DNA of 64,000 nt from assembly GCA_963556495.2 (NCBI GenBank), contig OY747704.1, positions 36,106,501-36,170,500 on the forward strand. The letters are read 5' to 3'. The DNA is from Valencia hispanica. Lineage: Eukaryota; Chordata; Actinopteri; Cyprinodontiformes; Valenciidae. The stretch's first letter is position 1, and each line of letters opens with the position of its first letter. Under the pieces are notes generated by a model. The model saw only the letters and a list, made by a program, of their open reading frames with translations, was not told the DNA's origin and did not search any database. Positions 35,271 to 46,540 of the stretch are shown piece after piece. The position numbers and the translations under genes were made by a program.

Positions 35271-36172
35271 ACTGTGTTGCACCTGCAATTTGCTTTTTCG
35301 CTATGCTAAATTTACTTACCGTAATCTGCTCCAAAAATTACCATCGGCTTTTAGCAGATGGTATTTTTGCTATGCAATCTGCATAACAAAAACTTGACCT
35401 TCTTCCATTTGCATGCAAAGTACTTTATTTAACTGTTGGAAAAACTGCGGCAGTGTAGAGTTTTGCTATCTGCGTAGTAGCGCTATTTTAGGAGCAGATC
35501 TGCCTTTTATCTTGTTTCAGATTTAAGATGAGAAAACTCTTGTTTGCAAGCATTTAGCACGCACAAATAGCTTCATGACTTTGCCTGTTAGGTTTTCTTG
35601 CCAAACATTCCCTTTGCCGAGACCAAAATGTTTTGAGAAATGTCTATGTCCAGGTCAACACCTAAACTTTCTTGTCTGACCCCACGTTTTAATGTGTATT
35701 AGGCTGCTTGCATACTAACATGTAAACCAGGGCTTGAATATACACACGCATAAGTTCACAATGGTGCACAGTGTATGCAAGCAGTGCTAAGAAAAACTCA
35801 GTGCTTGCAACTAGAATATGTAAATATCTATTTTGTCTTATTCTGAATGAATTTGGTACATGTAATGTTAAATGGACACACATATGAATTACCTTGCACG
35901 TCCTTCAAAAATTCTTAAGCTTTGTTTGTGGATTATACAACAAAATAATATTGCAGATGTTTTGTTGTCTGTCCTTTTTATGCTTCACTGACCTGATTTG
36001 CTCTCATCAGTATATTTATTCTGTACCCTCTTTCTCATCTTGCTCTCTTGCACACACACACAAATTGCGCAAAGTACACATTAATTCAACGCTGTCCTTC
36101 CAGGTGTCAAAATGCTCTCCCTTTCGGCTTTCACATCACTGATGTAAATAACAACCTGTTTGTGAGTTCTTC

Positions 36173-36175
<3 letters not shown>

Positions 36176-36207
<32 letters not shown>
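36176..36207. repeat. (GT)n microsatellite
   Basis: About 15 uninterrupted TG units. Confidence 0.95.
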
Positions 36208-36208
<1 letters not shown>

Positions 36209-36358
36209 GAATGGATCTGTTAGGACATTTGACACCACAGGATGAAAACCTCCCACTGTTCATCACCATCATCACTCAGCACCGCCACTGCTTTGCTTTC
36301 ATCATCACACTGAGACCAGAACACCTATGTCCAGCCTGGTCTCAAATCACAAATACAT

Positions 36359-36361
<3 letters not shown>

Positions 36362-36414
<53 letters not shown>

Positions 36415-36516
36415 TGTGTGTGTGCGTGGGGGGGGGGGTGTGTGTGTGGGGGTGTGTGTGTGCGTGGGGGGGGGTGTGTGTGCGTGGGGGGGTGGGTGTG
36501 GTTGGGTGTGCGTGTG
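36362..36516. repeat. (GT)n microsatellite with G-runs
   Basis: A long GT array passes into alternating GT and G6-G10 runs. The G-runs are spaced so that G-quadruplex formation on the + strand is plausible. Confidence 0.95.
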
Positions 36517-37164
36517 TCTCCACAATCATTATCCTTGTCAGTCTGTCAGTGTTCCTGTCACATTACTGTCATAAGCTCCAGCCTTAACAGCCGGTTAGTA
36601 CGTTTGTTTAAGAGACAGTGGGAAGGATGCCCCTTAGGATTTTCAAAATCCTCAGTTCTTTGCCTGTCGTTTATCTTGTGTAAAAAAGAGGCTGAAACCC
36701 AGTTGGAGTTCAGGGAGAGTGAGGAAGAGAGGGAATCCAGCAACACAGAAGAGCCTGACTGATAGTCAAAGAGCAGGAGGCAGGTGTACAGCCTGAGTCA
36801 GATGGAGAGGGATTCTGCAGGGCTCGAAGCCATTTTACCTCAAATAAGGCAAGCAGATGGTTACATCAAAACAGTTACTGACCTGAATGATCAAATCCTA
36901 ATGCTGCTGGAACTGTTTAGTGTTTGAAAACCATTTGTCATGAGCACCTCTTTCAATGCTGCCCTCTTTTTTATAGCAAGATATCATGTGAAAAGAAGAG
37001 GGCAGCATCTTCATCTTAACATCCATTGCCTCAACAGTGCTGAATCATATGGTGTAATTATTTGATCTTTGTAGAGCATTGAGTAAAATAGCTGCATTGG
37101 GCACTTACCATCCTATTTCTTCAGTTTAGAAGAAAGCTGAGCTGTGTTTTATATGCTTAGCATA

Positions 37165-37873
37165 TGCCTGAATTATCGATCCGGTACTTTATCGGTATCC
37201 TTATCTGTACTTTTTTTTTGAAAGACTAAAACAAAAGGGAAAAAAAACACAAATAATGAACTGTAGTTTAAGATTTTTTTTTTTTTTACTTAGATAAGAA
37301 GGAAGCTGTTGTTCAAAATATCCAGCATTTATTAATTGTAAGAATGAAATGGCAAACCTATGTCCATGCTTCACGTGTTTGCTTTGCATACAAACATCCC
37401 TGTTGTATCTGATTCAGGGGTTGTTGTTGCTGCAGCACTCAGGCAGTCAAACACCGTGCATCTTTCGGTTTGTAGTCGGTGTATTTTGGCAAGGTGTTTG
37501 GTCAAATTACTTGTGTTCCCGCCTTTGCAAGCAAAGCTTTTATTACATATGTGACAGCGTGCATTGTCTGCATCTATTTTCGTAAGATTTTTGATCTTTT
37601 CGTTCGCTCTGCCATCGTTTCTTTAAGGCAAACACACACGTGAGTGCGCAGCAGTCGCCACTCCGTCCCCGCAGCGTGTGTGCTTGTTAAGGAGGAGTGG
37701 GCTGCAATACAGTGTTTGGCTTGGGTTTATATCTCCCGCAAAACATGAATACGACCTTAATTTTACCGTTAAGAGGACCGATAAGGATGAAGCTTATCGG
37801 TCCGGGTGGACCTTTCAGAATCAGCCCCAGGGCCAATTTAATACCGGGTTTCGATACACATCCCTACTCAAAA
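37165..37873 (-). mobile_element. hAT-like transposon, internally deleted
   Basis: The right end, read inverted, starts TAGGGATGTGTATCGAAACCCGGTATT, typical of hAT-type ends. The left end carries TATCGATCCGGTACTTTATCGG, a diverged inverted partner. Between lie a GC-rich leader and a BED zinc-finger remnant on the minus strand, listed separately. The catalytic RNase H-like and dimerisation domains are missing. Confidence 0.65.
37373..37606 (-). pseudogene. BED zinc-finger fragment of hAT transposase
   Basis: The minus-strand frame begins with an ATG context coding MAERTKRSKILRK, then shifts by one base. It continues ARCHICNKSFACKGG and SNLTKHLAKIH, a C-x2-C ... H-x4-H finger of the BED type found at the start of hAT transposases. 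About 35 Ser/Thr/Ala-rich residues follow before the coding similarity ends. It is a fragment, not a host gene. Confidence 0.72.
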
Positions 37874-38258
37874 GGGTATAGACTGATTTTGATTACATTT
37901 TCAGGAAATGTCCATAATGGGACCAGGAACAACTGATGAAATGTTAGGGTTGATACGACATGAAGCTTGTGTCTACCCACTGACTAGCTGTGCTATCGTG
38001 GACTCCTCTACCGTCTCAGAGAGCTCACAGACGGCTGACTTTGCACAGCGGCCTCGCTACGGTTGGAGCATATGCACTGCAAATTAATTGAGCATGCACA
38101 AATCTCCCCTCTCTGCTGGAGGAGCACAGCGACAGCACGAACACAGCCATGGGTCTCCTTAACAGATATTTTATTGGAAAAGTATGGAAAGTTAGAATTA
38201 GATAACAACACCGGGAAGGGGGGTGAGTGGCCCTGGCGGAGGTCTGCGCTTTGAATTA
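37874..38258 (+). repeat. Second copy of the unclassified dispersed repeat
   Basis: TTTTCAGGAAATGTCCATAATG and GGGACCAGGAAC match 22560-22590. The end GGCCCTGGCGGAGGTCTGCG (38229-38248) resembles the end near 22650. The middle is longer than in the first copy. It starts directly beside the hAT end, so the hAT element probably interrupts or truncates it. Confidence 0.5.
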
Positions 38259-41200
38259 TCCTTTAAGGATAATTCATAAGGTAGGATATCTGGAGTTTTT
38301 TTTAAGTTAAACAGATTAACATTTGTGTCTTGTCAAATTCAAAACTGGTCAAATAATGTATAGAGCAAGAAATAATCAGTTACCAGAAAATATTAAACAA
38401 AATATAAAGAAAGAGGGGTTATGGGTTAAGTGAAGAGCTCAGTTTTAGAAAACACAATGCACGTAGCCTACAACAATGAGGAAGATATGGATAGTGGTCT
38501 GTGAATTTGTGTAACACTATGGATGAGGACTTGACACACTGTATAAATATAACTTAATCTTAAAAAAATTATAGAAAAAATCCCTATTGCAAAGCATGTG
38601 GCATGTTGTTGAGAAATGTTGTAGCAGTACATTCAGTAAGCCGGCTTGGCTGGTTGTTTTTGGTTGTTTTGCTTAAGATCAATATAATAATACTAATATT
38701 TTACTGTGTTGAGACTCCGTAGATAATGTAGATGCTGTAGACTGCATACCAATACATTTAATTGTAAATACCTTTTTTTGAAAGCATAGAAATTGTGACT
38801 TAACTGCATTCGTAAATATTTGGATTCTACATTCTAGACTGAAATGCACAATGTGTATTCTGGATGTGTCAATGGGGGGTAGGATTTAATAGGCATTGGC
38901 TTCTGCCAGTTTTGGTTCTAAAAGTATTGTTTTCATGTTTGATTATTATTCCTATTTTTATTTTCTTACGTTTTTCATTTGAAATTAAGATTTAATTTTA
39001 CTAGTTTATAGTCTAAGGGTGAAATGCAAAAGCTTTGAGTGCCTCTGCAGACAAAGCATCTGTATGGCATAGTATAGCACGAGATTAAGTAAGGTTATCG
39101 TTAGTTCAGTGCTGAAACATTTGCATAGCTCTTGCGTAAGTTATTTAGCAGTGGTGCATGTGTGCTTTATGTGCGCTTTCAAAAGCATAGCAGTTATTCT
39201 TCAAATTACTTACATATTTAAAAAATGTTTGGCTTAGCTAATAATCAAAATCTGTATTCCACAGTGTCAAATGCATCGGAAAGTGAGACAAACGTTTTTC
39301 AATGTTCCTATGTCATTGATATCGATTGCTATCGATACAGATAGATATAAATCCATTTAATTTTTTCATTTTAGAGTAAATATTTGAACATTTTAGATGG
39401 CTGGAGATGACTCATTTAAAATATTAGGAAATTTTAAAACACTTGCTTTTGATTTTAAAAGTGAACGTAGCTTCGACTCAAAAGTCACAATGTTGGGAGT
39501 ACAACAAAAATGCAAAAGGAAACCCTGGCAGACTTATTACTTATTTACACAGTGACAAAACATTTTCCCTCCTCAATTTTTTTTCTTTTTTTTCATCTAT
39601 TCCAAGGGCTCATTGGGCAGTAAATAGATAAACAAGGGGTTTATTGCTCCTCATCAGTATAAACAAACTAGAATATAAATAAAAAACCCTTGACCAAAGG
39701 TAGACATCTGATTGATGTGTCTTGACCAAATGATTTGAATCTCTGCTTTCGGATGCCTCATCTGTTCCCTCTGACCGCTGTTGTTGCTGCTGTTGTCATG
39801 GAAGTGACTGTTAAGGAAAGGGTTGATGAGTTAGTGCCTTTGGTCACACACTCTGTATATATTTTTATATGTGTGTGTGCGTGTGCAACTGCCCTTGGGG
39901 GGACTGTGTGAAGCAAGATTCAGTGATTCAGTGATTTGGGTTTGTCTTTGTAAGTCAACATCTGATGATTCTCTAAAAAAGTACACAAAGAATAACTGAC
40001 TTCCACTCATTCTCTGAGAGGATAAAATGGTTGTGACGAGGATTCTTGTAGGTTTTTTTGTTTTTTCTCTTGTTTGTTGGAGATCAGAAGCACATTAAAT
40101 TCTAATGGTTTTTGGAAGTTTCTGATTCTGAACTGTTCTTTTTATTGGGCAATCGGAGTTATATTTCCCACCTCGCGGCATTCATAAATCTTTAACCCAC
40201 AGTTAACAGATGGTACAAATCAATAATATGACTTGTAGACATTTCTTTCCTTAAAATTGCATCTACTTCTGATTCTATTCATTTATGAAAGTTTTTATTT
40301 TATGTTTGGCTCTGCTAGCACAGTGAGCTTTTACTAATGAGACATGCTCAAATCTTGGCAAAGATGAAGAAAAGGTAGATAATAGATAGCTAATGAAAAA
40401 GAAGAAAGGATACATTTGACTGATCATTATCTCTAAAAGGGCATATTTTACTCAGTTTTGAAGTCACCCTGTGACTGCTGTACTCTTTTGATTTACATAT
40501 TTGTTGCTCATCAGATATTTGACAAGAGCACACATACAAAGTAACAGCCATACACAAAGAGGACGGGTTACATCACTGAGCAACCTTTAACATATGTCTG
40601 GGAGCATGTTACCATGGCAACATTATTGTAGAAGCTAGGATTGCAGAAGCCAATTTGGATTTCTCCAGCAATTTACAACTCAACATTTCAAAACTTTACA
40701 TATTACTTTTTACAGCCAAATTCAAAAACCAGACTACAACAATATCAGTTTTATATCAATATCAATTTTAAGTAATTTAATCGGGGCATAAAAAATAAAA
40801 TTTTAAGCAATAAATAAAATTAAGGCTACTAAATACTTAACATTGTAGTATCATTGTGGCAATGCTTTTGACCCCTAGTCATAAAGTCTAAAACTGTCCT
40901 CTGTTTCATTTGTCTCATTTGAACAGTTCAGAAATTGTTTCCCCAGTAGTACCATTCTCAAACAGATTTCAAGTCCATTCATAATTTAACTCTAATGGAA
41001 TAGTTAATGTCTTTGTGTTTGCTTCAATTGCTTTTTCCCAGCCCTTTTTTCCTCTCCTCATTTATATTTCATGAGTATAATACTAACTGAGACTCAATCA
41101 GTAATAGCAAATTTATATTTTTCAAATGCTTTGGAATTAAACGATTAAGAGATGTATATTTCATGAGGCCATCTGATGAAGAGAAAGGTAGAAGACTGTA

Positions 41201-42409
41201 TAAAAACATTTAAAACAGAAGTGAAAAAATTTATTGTCCTTCACAAGGTAACTTTGATCAAAATCGGGTTTCAAATGTAGTGCACAAAGCAATATACTGT
41301 TTTTTAGGGTTAATGCTGGCCAGAGATTATTATGTTTTACTCTAAATACAGTATATTTTCTCATGCTTTTTAATTAGACCAAAATCTGAATGACAAAGTG
41401 ATTCTACTGGAAAAAAAAAATTCTTGGAAAATGTATGTGTGTTTTTAGGATGACTCCATGCATAGTCCTCTTTGTACAATGAAGACATCCCACATTCCTT
41501 TGGTCACTGCAAAATTTAGTGCTTAACCTCCATCCTGTAAACACCAGACTTTACAAGACTAATTACTGCAACAGTCCTCTATATGTGGTATAAAACAGCT
41601 CTCAGCCTGTGTAGCTTGGTCATTAATGGAATTAGCAACCTGTAACCTAAACACATGCACAAGCATGGACACATCCAGACAATAATGCTTTTTTCCTTCA
41701 TCTGGTCAATGAAATAAGAGTTTCCAATGCCTTAACTGCTCAGGCTTTCACAATTAGCACCTCCATGGATTCAAAGGCTAAACTTGGTCGAACTCAAAGG
41801 CTAAATGGGAAGAAAGCAAATGGCACATGGTTAATTGTGTGTATCATTCTAAGGCAAATACCACACCTCTACCAATTAGTCAACACACAGCAGGTTGACA
41901 TTTAATTGTATGACTAATTTAGCACTGACTGGAACATTATTGGCTCTGACATTGTGGTGCACTCCAGTTTTCCCTTTTTCTTCTGTGTGCAGCGTGTTTC
42001 ATTTTGGCCAACGCACTGTGTTCTGTTTGGCCTATAATTGACCTTGAAATTTACTCTCATTTCATCCATTCTCTCCAGCACTCCAGATACTAAAGCTTTT
42101 GTTTCATGCATGTCATAGAAAGCCAATTCCTGTTCTGTTTTCACATGTTTAAATAATACATTTGTTTTAGCAGCCATTCCTATCAGCTATTTTCAGAAAG
42201 ATGTAAATTACTTAAAGTAACTGAAAATTATTGTCTTGAACTTAGAATTAAGTTGGTAAATATATTTCTTAATGTACAATATGCTAGAAAACCCAGGCAA
42301 GCTCAGTTAAATAATTGGTAAACCATCTTAACTCTAGATGTAGTTTTAGCAACTTAACTGCGTTTTTTTTTGGGTTTTGTTTAACTTGTTTTCAACCCTC
42401 TTTCCAAAG
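38259..42409. other. Intron sequence immediately upstream of the grid2 exon
   Basis: About 4.1 kb, AT-rich, with no transposon that I recognise, which makes it the cleanest long stretch of the window. It contains the X-box at 40608-40621 and, at its 3' end, the splice acceptor tract. Frames such as 41914-42177 (-) have no family signature. Confidence 0.55.
40608..40621. promoter_or_regulatory. Perfect RFX-type X-box motif
   Basis: The 14-mer GTTACCATGGCAAC is a near-perfect inverted repeat around CCATGG and fits the RFX-factor X-box consensus (RYYNCCATGGYAAC type). It lies about 1.8 kb before the grid2 exon, outside any repeat I recognise. RFX factors bind such sites in neuronal and ciliary enhancers. 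A chance occurrence of so complete a motif in 64 kb is unlikely but possible. That it is used is inference. Confidence 0.5.
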
Positions 42410-42565
42410 GTGCCATCTTCGACGAGTCCGCACGGAAAGATGATGAAGTTTTTCGTCTCGCCGTGGCAGATCTCAACTTGAACAATGAGATCCTGGAGAC
42501 AGAAAAAATCACCTTCTCTGTGGAATTTGTCGATGGGAACAACCCTTTCCAGGCTGTTCAAGAAG
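42410..42565 (+). CDS. grid2: Coding exon of glutamate receptor delta-2 (GluD2), amino-terminal domain
   Basis: This 156-bp exon encodes 52 residues. It starts inside a Gly codon whose first base lies in the upstream exon, and it ends one base into the codon after ...AVQE. A pyrimidine-rich tract and AG at 42408-42409 precede it; GT at 42566-42567 (GTAGG context) follows, so the phase is 1-1. A plausible branch-point A lies at 42357. From memory of the family, the blocks AIFDES, KDDEVFR, EKITFSV and [12 protein letters not shown] match GluD2 better than GluD1, which has FEEN and IEANNPFQ at these places. The exon corresponds to about residues 30-81 of the mammalian protein, just after the signal peptide. 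It forms the start of the extracellular LIVBP-like domain. In mammals GluD2 is a postsynaptic Purkinje-cell receptor whose amino-terminal domain binds cerebellin-neurexin. Codons are clean, with no stop or frameshift. Neither neighbouring exon was recognised in the window. Confidence 0.93.
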
Positions 42566-43460
42566 GTAGGAATAACATAAAGCAAAAATTGAACATTCTT
42601 ACTACTGAAGAAAGTAGTAGACCGTGTATCTTTTTGAAAAGGCATAGAAGCTACACATTGCCAAAAGTTCAAGCCACACTTGCATGTTCTACTTCCAAAC
42701 AACTAGATTTTCTCATAAGCCTTTAAAATTGTCTTGGAGAATGTTTTTTTGGCTTTGTGAAAGTCACTCAAAGCTTTTCTTTGGATATTGGACTTGCCCT
42801 CTTTAAATTTGTGTCTACTAGTTATTAAACCTGCAATGTTCAAACAGCGACATACCCTTTTCTTTTAGGTTTGAACAGTCAATATGCTACCTGACAGATG
42901 AAAACATTTGAAAATTCTCAGTTTGGAAAAATGGAAGACTCAAAGTGCCCAAAATTATGGAATACTATTTTACAAGCATTACTGTGTCTTTTGAATCTAT
43001 TATTTGTACAGCAGTATTTGATTGTCTCCACTGAACACCGTGGTGGTCACCCAATATCCGTAACATTCCATGTGAAACACTTATTACATAGTAGAATTGA
43101 CTGCTGATGAAAACATTATGTAAAAATGGATGATTTACTATTGCCTCAAGCTTCTTTATTAGTTTTGGTTTTTCGGTTTGCATTAATTATGCATCACATA
43201 ATTTCCCTGTCGGGTCACACCTAATGTTTTGTGGCTCAAGATATATTTTCAATCAACCTCTTAACATCCCCTCAAGTTTGGATACACAACATTTGGGAGT
43301 AACTAAACTGTTAAGCAGCATGCATGAGCCCTGAGGTATAGGACTTATTATCAGTGAGAGCAAATATCTCATGTTTTGCTTTTGTTTTGTTTTTTTTGCT
43401 TCTGCTGTTCAGTGTTTCCCCCCTATATTGTTCCTCACTGTACTTATGTACAGGAACATA
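42566..43460. other. Intron sequence immediately downstream of the grid2 exon
   Basis: It starts with the GTAGG donor. The rest is AT-rich without a recognised exon, up to the TA that borders the next Tc1-like element. Confidence 0.55.
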
Positions 43461-44815
43461 CAGAGAGGAACATAAGTATTTGAACACCCTGTGATGTTGC
43501 AAGTTCTCCCACTTAGAAATTATGGAGGGGTCTGAAATTCACATTGTATGTTAATTTCCAATGTGAGAGACATCATTTAAATATAAAATTCAGGAAATCA
43601 CAGTTTCTGATTTTTAAAGGATTTATTTGTATTTTATTTCAACACCTGGCAATCAGTGAGATTTCTGGTTCTCAAAGACCTGTTACTCTGCCTTTAAAAA
43701 GTCCACCTCTACTCCACTTATTAATCTAATTTAGTAGAACCTGTCTGACTGACAGTGGGATGGATAGGTGTCGTTAACAAGCTCAGACTCCAACTACTAC
43801 CATAGGCAAGACCAAAGACCTGTCAAAAGACACCAGAGACAAAATCGTAAACCTCCACAAGACTGGAAAGGGGTTTTGCCAAGCAGCTTGGTGAAAATAG
43901 ATGAACTGTTGGAGGAATTGTTAGAAAGGAGAGGCTAAAGATGATTGTCAGTCTCCCTCAGACTGGAGCTCATGCAAGATCTCACCTCATGGGGTATCAC
44001 TGATGATAAGAGAGGTGAGGAATCAGCCCAGAACTACACGGGATGAGCTGGTCAATGACATGAAGAAAGGTGGGACCACAGTTTCAAAGGTTACTGTCAG
44101 TAGAAGAATACGCCATCATGGTTTGAAAACATCCATTTCACAGAAGGTTCCTCTGCTCAAGTCATCACATGTCCAGGCCTGTCTGATGTTTGCCAGTGAC
44201 CATCTGGATGATCCAGAGGAGGTGTGGGTGAAGGTCATGTGGTCAGTTGAGACCAAAATAGAACTTTTTGGTCTAAACTTCACTTGGTGTGTGTGGAGGA
44301 AAAAGAGGGATGAGTTGCATCCCAAGAACACCACCACTTCTGTGAAGCATGGGGGTGGAATCATCATGCCTTGGGCGGCTTTTATATGAAAGGGAAAGGA
44401 GGACTGCACTGTACTAAGGAGAGGATGAATGGGGCCATGTATTGTGAGATTTTGAACAACAACCTCCTTCCCTCTGTCAGAGCATTGAAGATGGGTTGTG
44501 GCTGGGTCTTCCAACATGACAATGACCCGAAGCACACAGCCAGGATAACCTAGCAGTGGCTCTGAAAGAAGCATATCAAGGTTCTGGAATGGCCTAGCCA
44601 GTTTCCAGACCTAAATCCAATAGAAAATCTTTGGAGGGAACTGAAATTCCATGTTGCTCAACGACAGCCCCGAAATCTGACAGATCAAGAGAAGATCTGT
44701 GTGGAGGAGTGGTCCAAAATCCCTGTTGCAGTGTGTGCAAACCTGGTCAGGAACTACAGGAAACGTTTGACCTCTGTATTTGCAAACAAAGGCTTCTGTA
44801 CCAAATATTAAGTTG
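43461..44815 (+). mobile_element. Tc1-like transposon, second family, right end missing
   Basis: The left end reads CAGAGAGGAACATAAGTATTTG next to TA (43459-43460), followed by an untranslated region and the transposase. No matching inverted end follows the transposase stop; a foldback element begins shortly after. It belongs to a different Tc1-like family from 8797/24615, judging by its end and protein sequence. Confidence 0.82.
43802..44811 (+). pseudogene. Tc1-like transposase with mutated catalytic aspartate
   Basis: The expected start codon reads ATA at 43802, followed by GKTKDLSKDTRDKIVNLHKTG. A frameshift near 43885 and several stops follow. The frame 44003-44389 carries NQPRTTRDELVNDMKK and the core, where the first catalytic block is WSVETKIELFG: the aspartate codon has become GTT (44246-44248). 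The second block, [12 protein letters not shown], lies in 44371-44553. The third, [11 protein letters not shown], follows after stops, and the C-terminus reads [14 protein letters not shown]. The span of 1010 bp is not a multiple of three. Confidence 0.88.
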
Positions 44816-44869
44816 AGCGAAAATAAACAGTCTAATAAAATCCGGGGGACAGGGGCACGAAACGCAATG

Positions 44870-45560
44870 ATGCAACATTGTTTTTGCCTGAGAGTAGGCC
44901 AGGTGAACCCAGTTTTCGTTTAATCTCGTTCTGACCTCTGGCATCTACAAAAACTGTTTACTTCATAAAATAAATACCTTCCCACTGAGTTCAAAAGTAA
45001 AAGTTCTTCTCATGTAATAGCGCAGTTTTTTTATGATCGACGTTATAATTTGGGACTAGTTTGTTTTCACCGTAGTGAAAAGGAGTGACACGGCTGCTGC
45101 TATATACCGGTTTTAGACCAAGAGATGGATTTAACATGAAATCCATGTCTTGTTCATGTTTCATGAAAGTTAAATGCATGTAACACATTTTACATACATG
45201 TTTTTACTCTGTTTTGTAAAAGTTTTAAAGAAGTTTTCATCATGACCTTAGCTGTCTCCATATCTGCATACGTCATCACGTCGGTTAAACTCTGCCACCG
45301 CATTGGTCTAAAACGGGTATGTAGCAGCCGTATCACTCCTTTCTCATTATGGCGAAAACAAACTAGTCCCGAATTGAAACATCGATCATAAAAAAACTGC
45401 GGCATTACAGAAGGAGAACTTTTACTTTTTAACTAAGTGCGAAGGTATTTATTTTATGAAGTAAACAGTTTTTGTAGATGCCAGAGGTCGAAATGAGATT
45501 CATTTCTAAAGACATTTTCGGGGTTCACCTTATGGGAGGGGCAAAAGCTGCATTACGGAA
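44870..45560. mobile_element. Foldback (long inverted-repeat) element
   Basis: The core arms 44933-45120 and 45304-45489 are near reverse complements: GACCTCTGGCATCTACAAAA on the left against its inverse on the right, and GGACTAGTTTGTTTTC on both. A 183-bp spacer separates them. Weaker pairing extends outward to about 44870 and 45560 (AGGTGAACCC against GGGTTCACCT). No protein is encoded, and the small frames inside mirror each other. It follows the broken Tc1 end at 44815. Confidence 0.8.
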
Positions 45561-46149
45561 GTGCAAACATGCCCAAACAAGCGGCTGGTCAGCAAGATGT
45601 CTGGGATTTTAAAAAATAAAAATAATTACAGGTGAGCTAATCTCAATAATTAATCTAGCCTGCTTTTTGTTATCTAAAGACCACCCGACTCGCCACTGGT
45701 GTACGCACAGATCCCAGGATGCTACCCTCCAAACTAGCTAAGATGAACAGGCGACCCCCTCACATCTCTCTTGTTAATTAGCTTGCTAAAATACATGACT
45801 TGTCATTCAGTCAAGACACGCATGCGGCTTGCTGAATCTGCACTAGATGTCGACTCTTTTTACACATCCAGCCAAAATCGACATAGGAAAAATTATCAGG
45901 TTTTTGACCGTTTATTAATTTATTTATTTATTAGCTAATTTAGACTAGCGCAATCAGCTTCACACAGCCCCTTGATTTAAGGTGGTGCACCTTGTCAGCG
46001 CTCATCTGACAGTGCTGACATTTAGCCATAATCAGGACGAATGTGAACAAGAGCAAGAAAAACTGTAAAAAAAAAACATGATTACGAAAGTGTTCGGAAC
46101 CTGTTTGGTCTTTCATGTTAAATTAATCCAATACTTTGTTTTGTATAGG
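45561..46149. other. Noncoding sequence
   Basis: Mixed-composition sequence without recognised coding content or repeat family. Confidence 0.4.
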
Positions 46150-46540
46150 CCTAGTTTGCACGAAAAAACTTCTTCTTCTAAGTGCAGTTGAACATAAGGT
46201 TGCGAACTAATGGAGGGACATTCTTTCTGATAGGGAGCTGAAATATGGTTCCATCAATTTTGGCAATTCGCCCAGATCTTTAAAAGGCAAGGCAGTCCCA
46301 GGCCATTACACTCCCACCACCATGTTAGAATATGATGTTTTTTTTAAGATGCTGTTAGTTTTGCACCTGATGTAATACGATTCACACCCTGAAAAAAGTC
46401 ATACTTTGATCTCCTCAGTCCAAAGTATCTTTGCAAATGTCTTGGGGAATCATCAATATGTTTTTTGGGATATGCGAAATGGGTCTTTGTTATTTTTGGT
46501 CAGCAGTGGTTGGGATTTGTAACCCTTTTATGACTCAAAA
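46150..46540 (-). mobile_element. Tc1-like transposase relic, third family
   Basis: On the minus strand, with frameshifts, the sequence gives FFQGVNRITSGAKLTAS, then an HGGG block and an I-DGT block, the order of the central part of Tc1-like transposases. The + strand shows the familiar complements CATTACACTCCCACCACCAT and CTCCTCAGTCCAAAG. The ends and both terminal parts of the protein are absent. Confidence 0.7.

Larger units (their letters stand above)
35271..37164. other. Noncoding stretch with microsatellites and a small hairpin
   Basis: A hairpin near 35332-35369 pairs CAAAAATTACCATC with GATGGTATTTTTG around an 11-base loop. Two GT microsatellites are listed separately. Frames at 36211-36762 and nearby are made by the microsatellite. 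No exon was recognised. Confidence 0.45.

Noticed and set aside
35332..35369. Hairpin considered as a microRNA precursor
   Set aside because: The stem is only about 13 bp with a bulge, too short for a pre-miRNA.
36211..36762. 183-codon open frame across the GT microsatellite
   Set aside because: Most of the product is a Cys-Val repeat created by the microsatellite.
42346..42702. 118-codon frame on the - strand over the grid2 exon
   Set aside because: Antisense shadow. The + strand exon has splice sites and protein similarity.
44116..44574. 152-codon frame on the - strand
   Set aside because: Antisense shadow of the Tc1-like transposase at 43802-44811.
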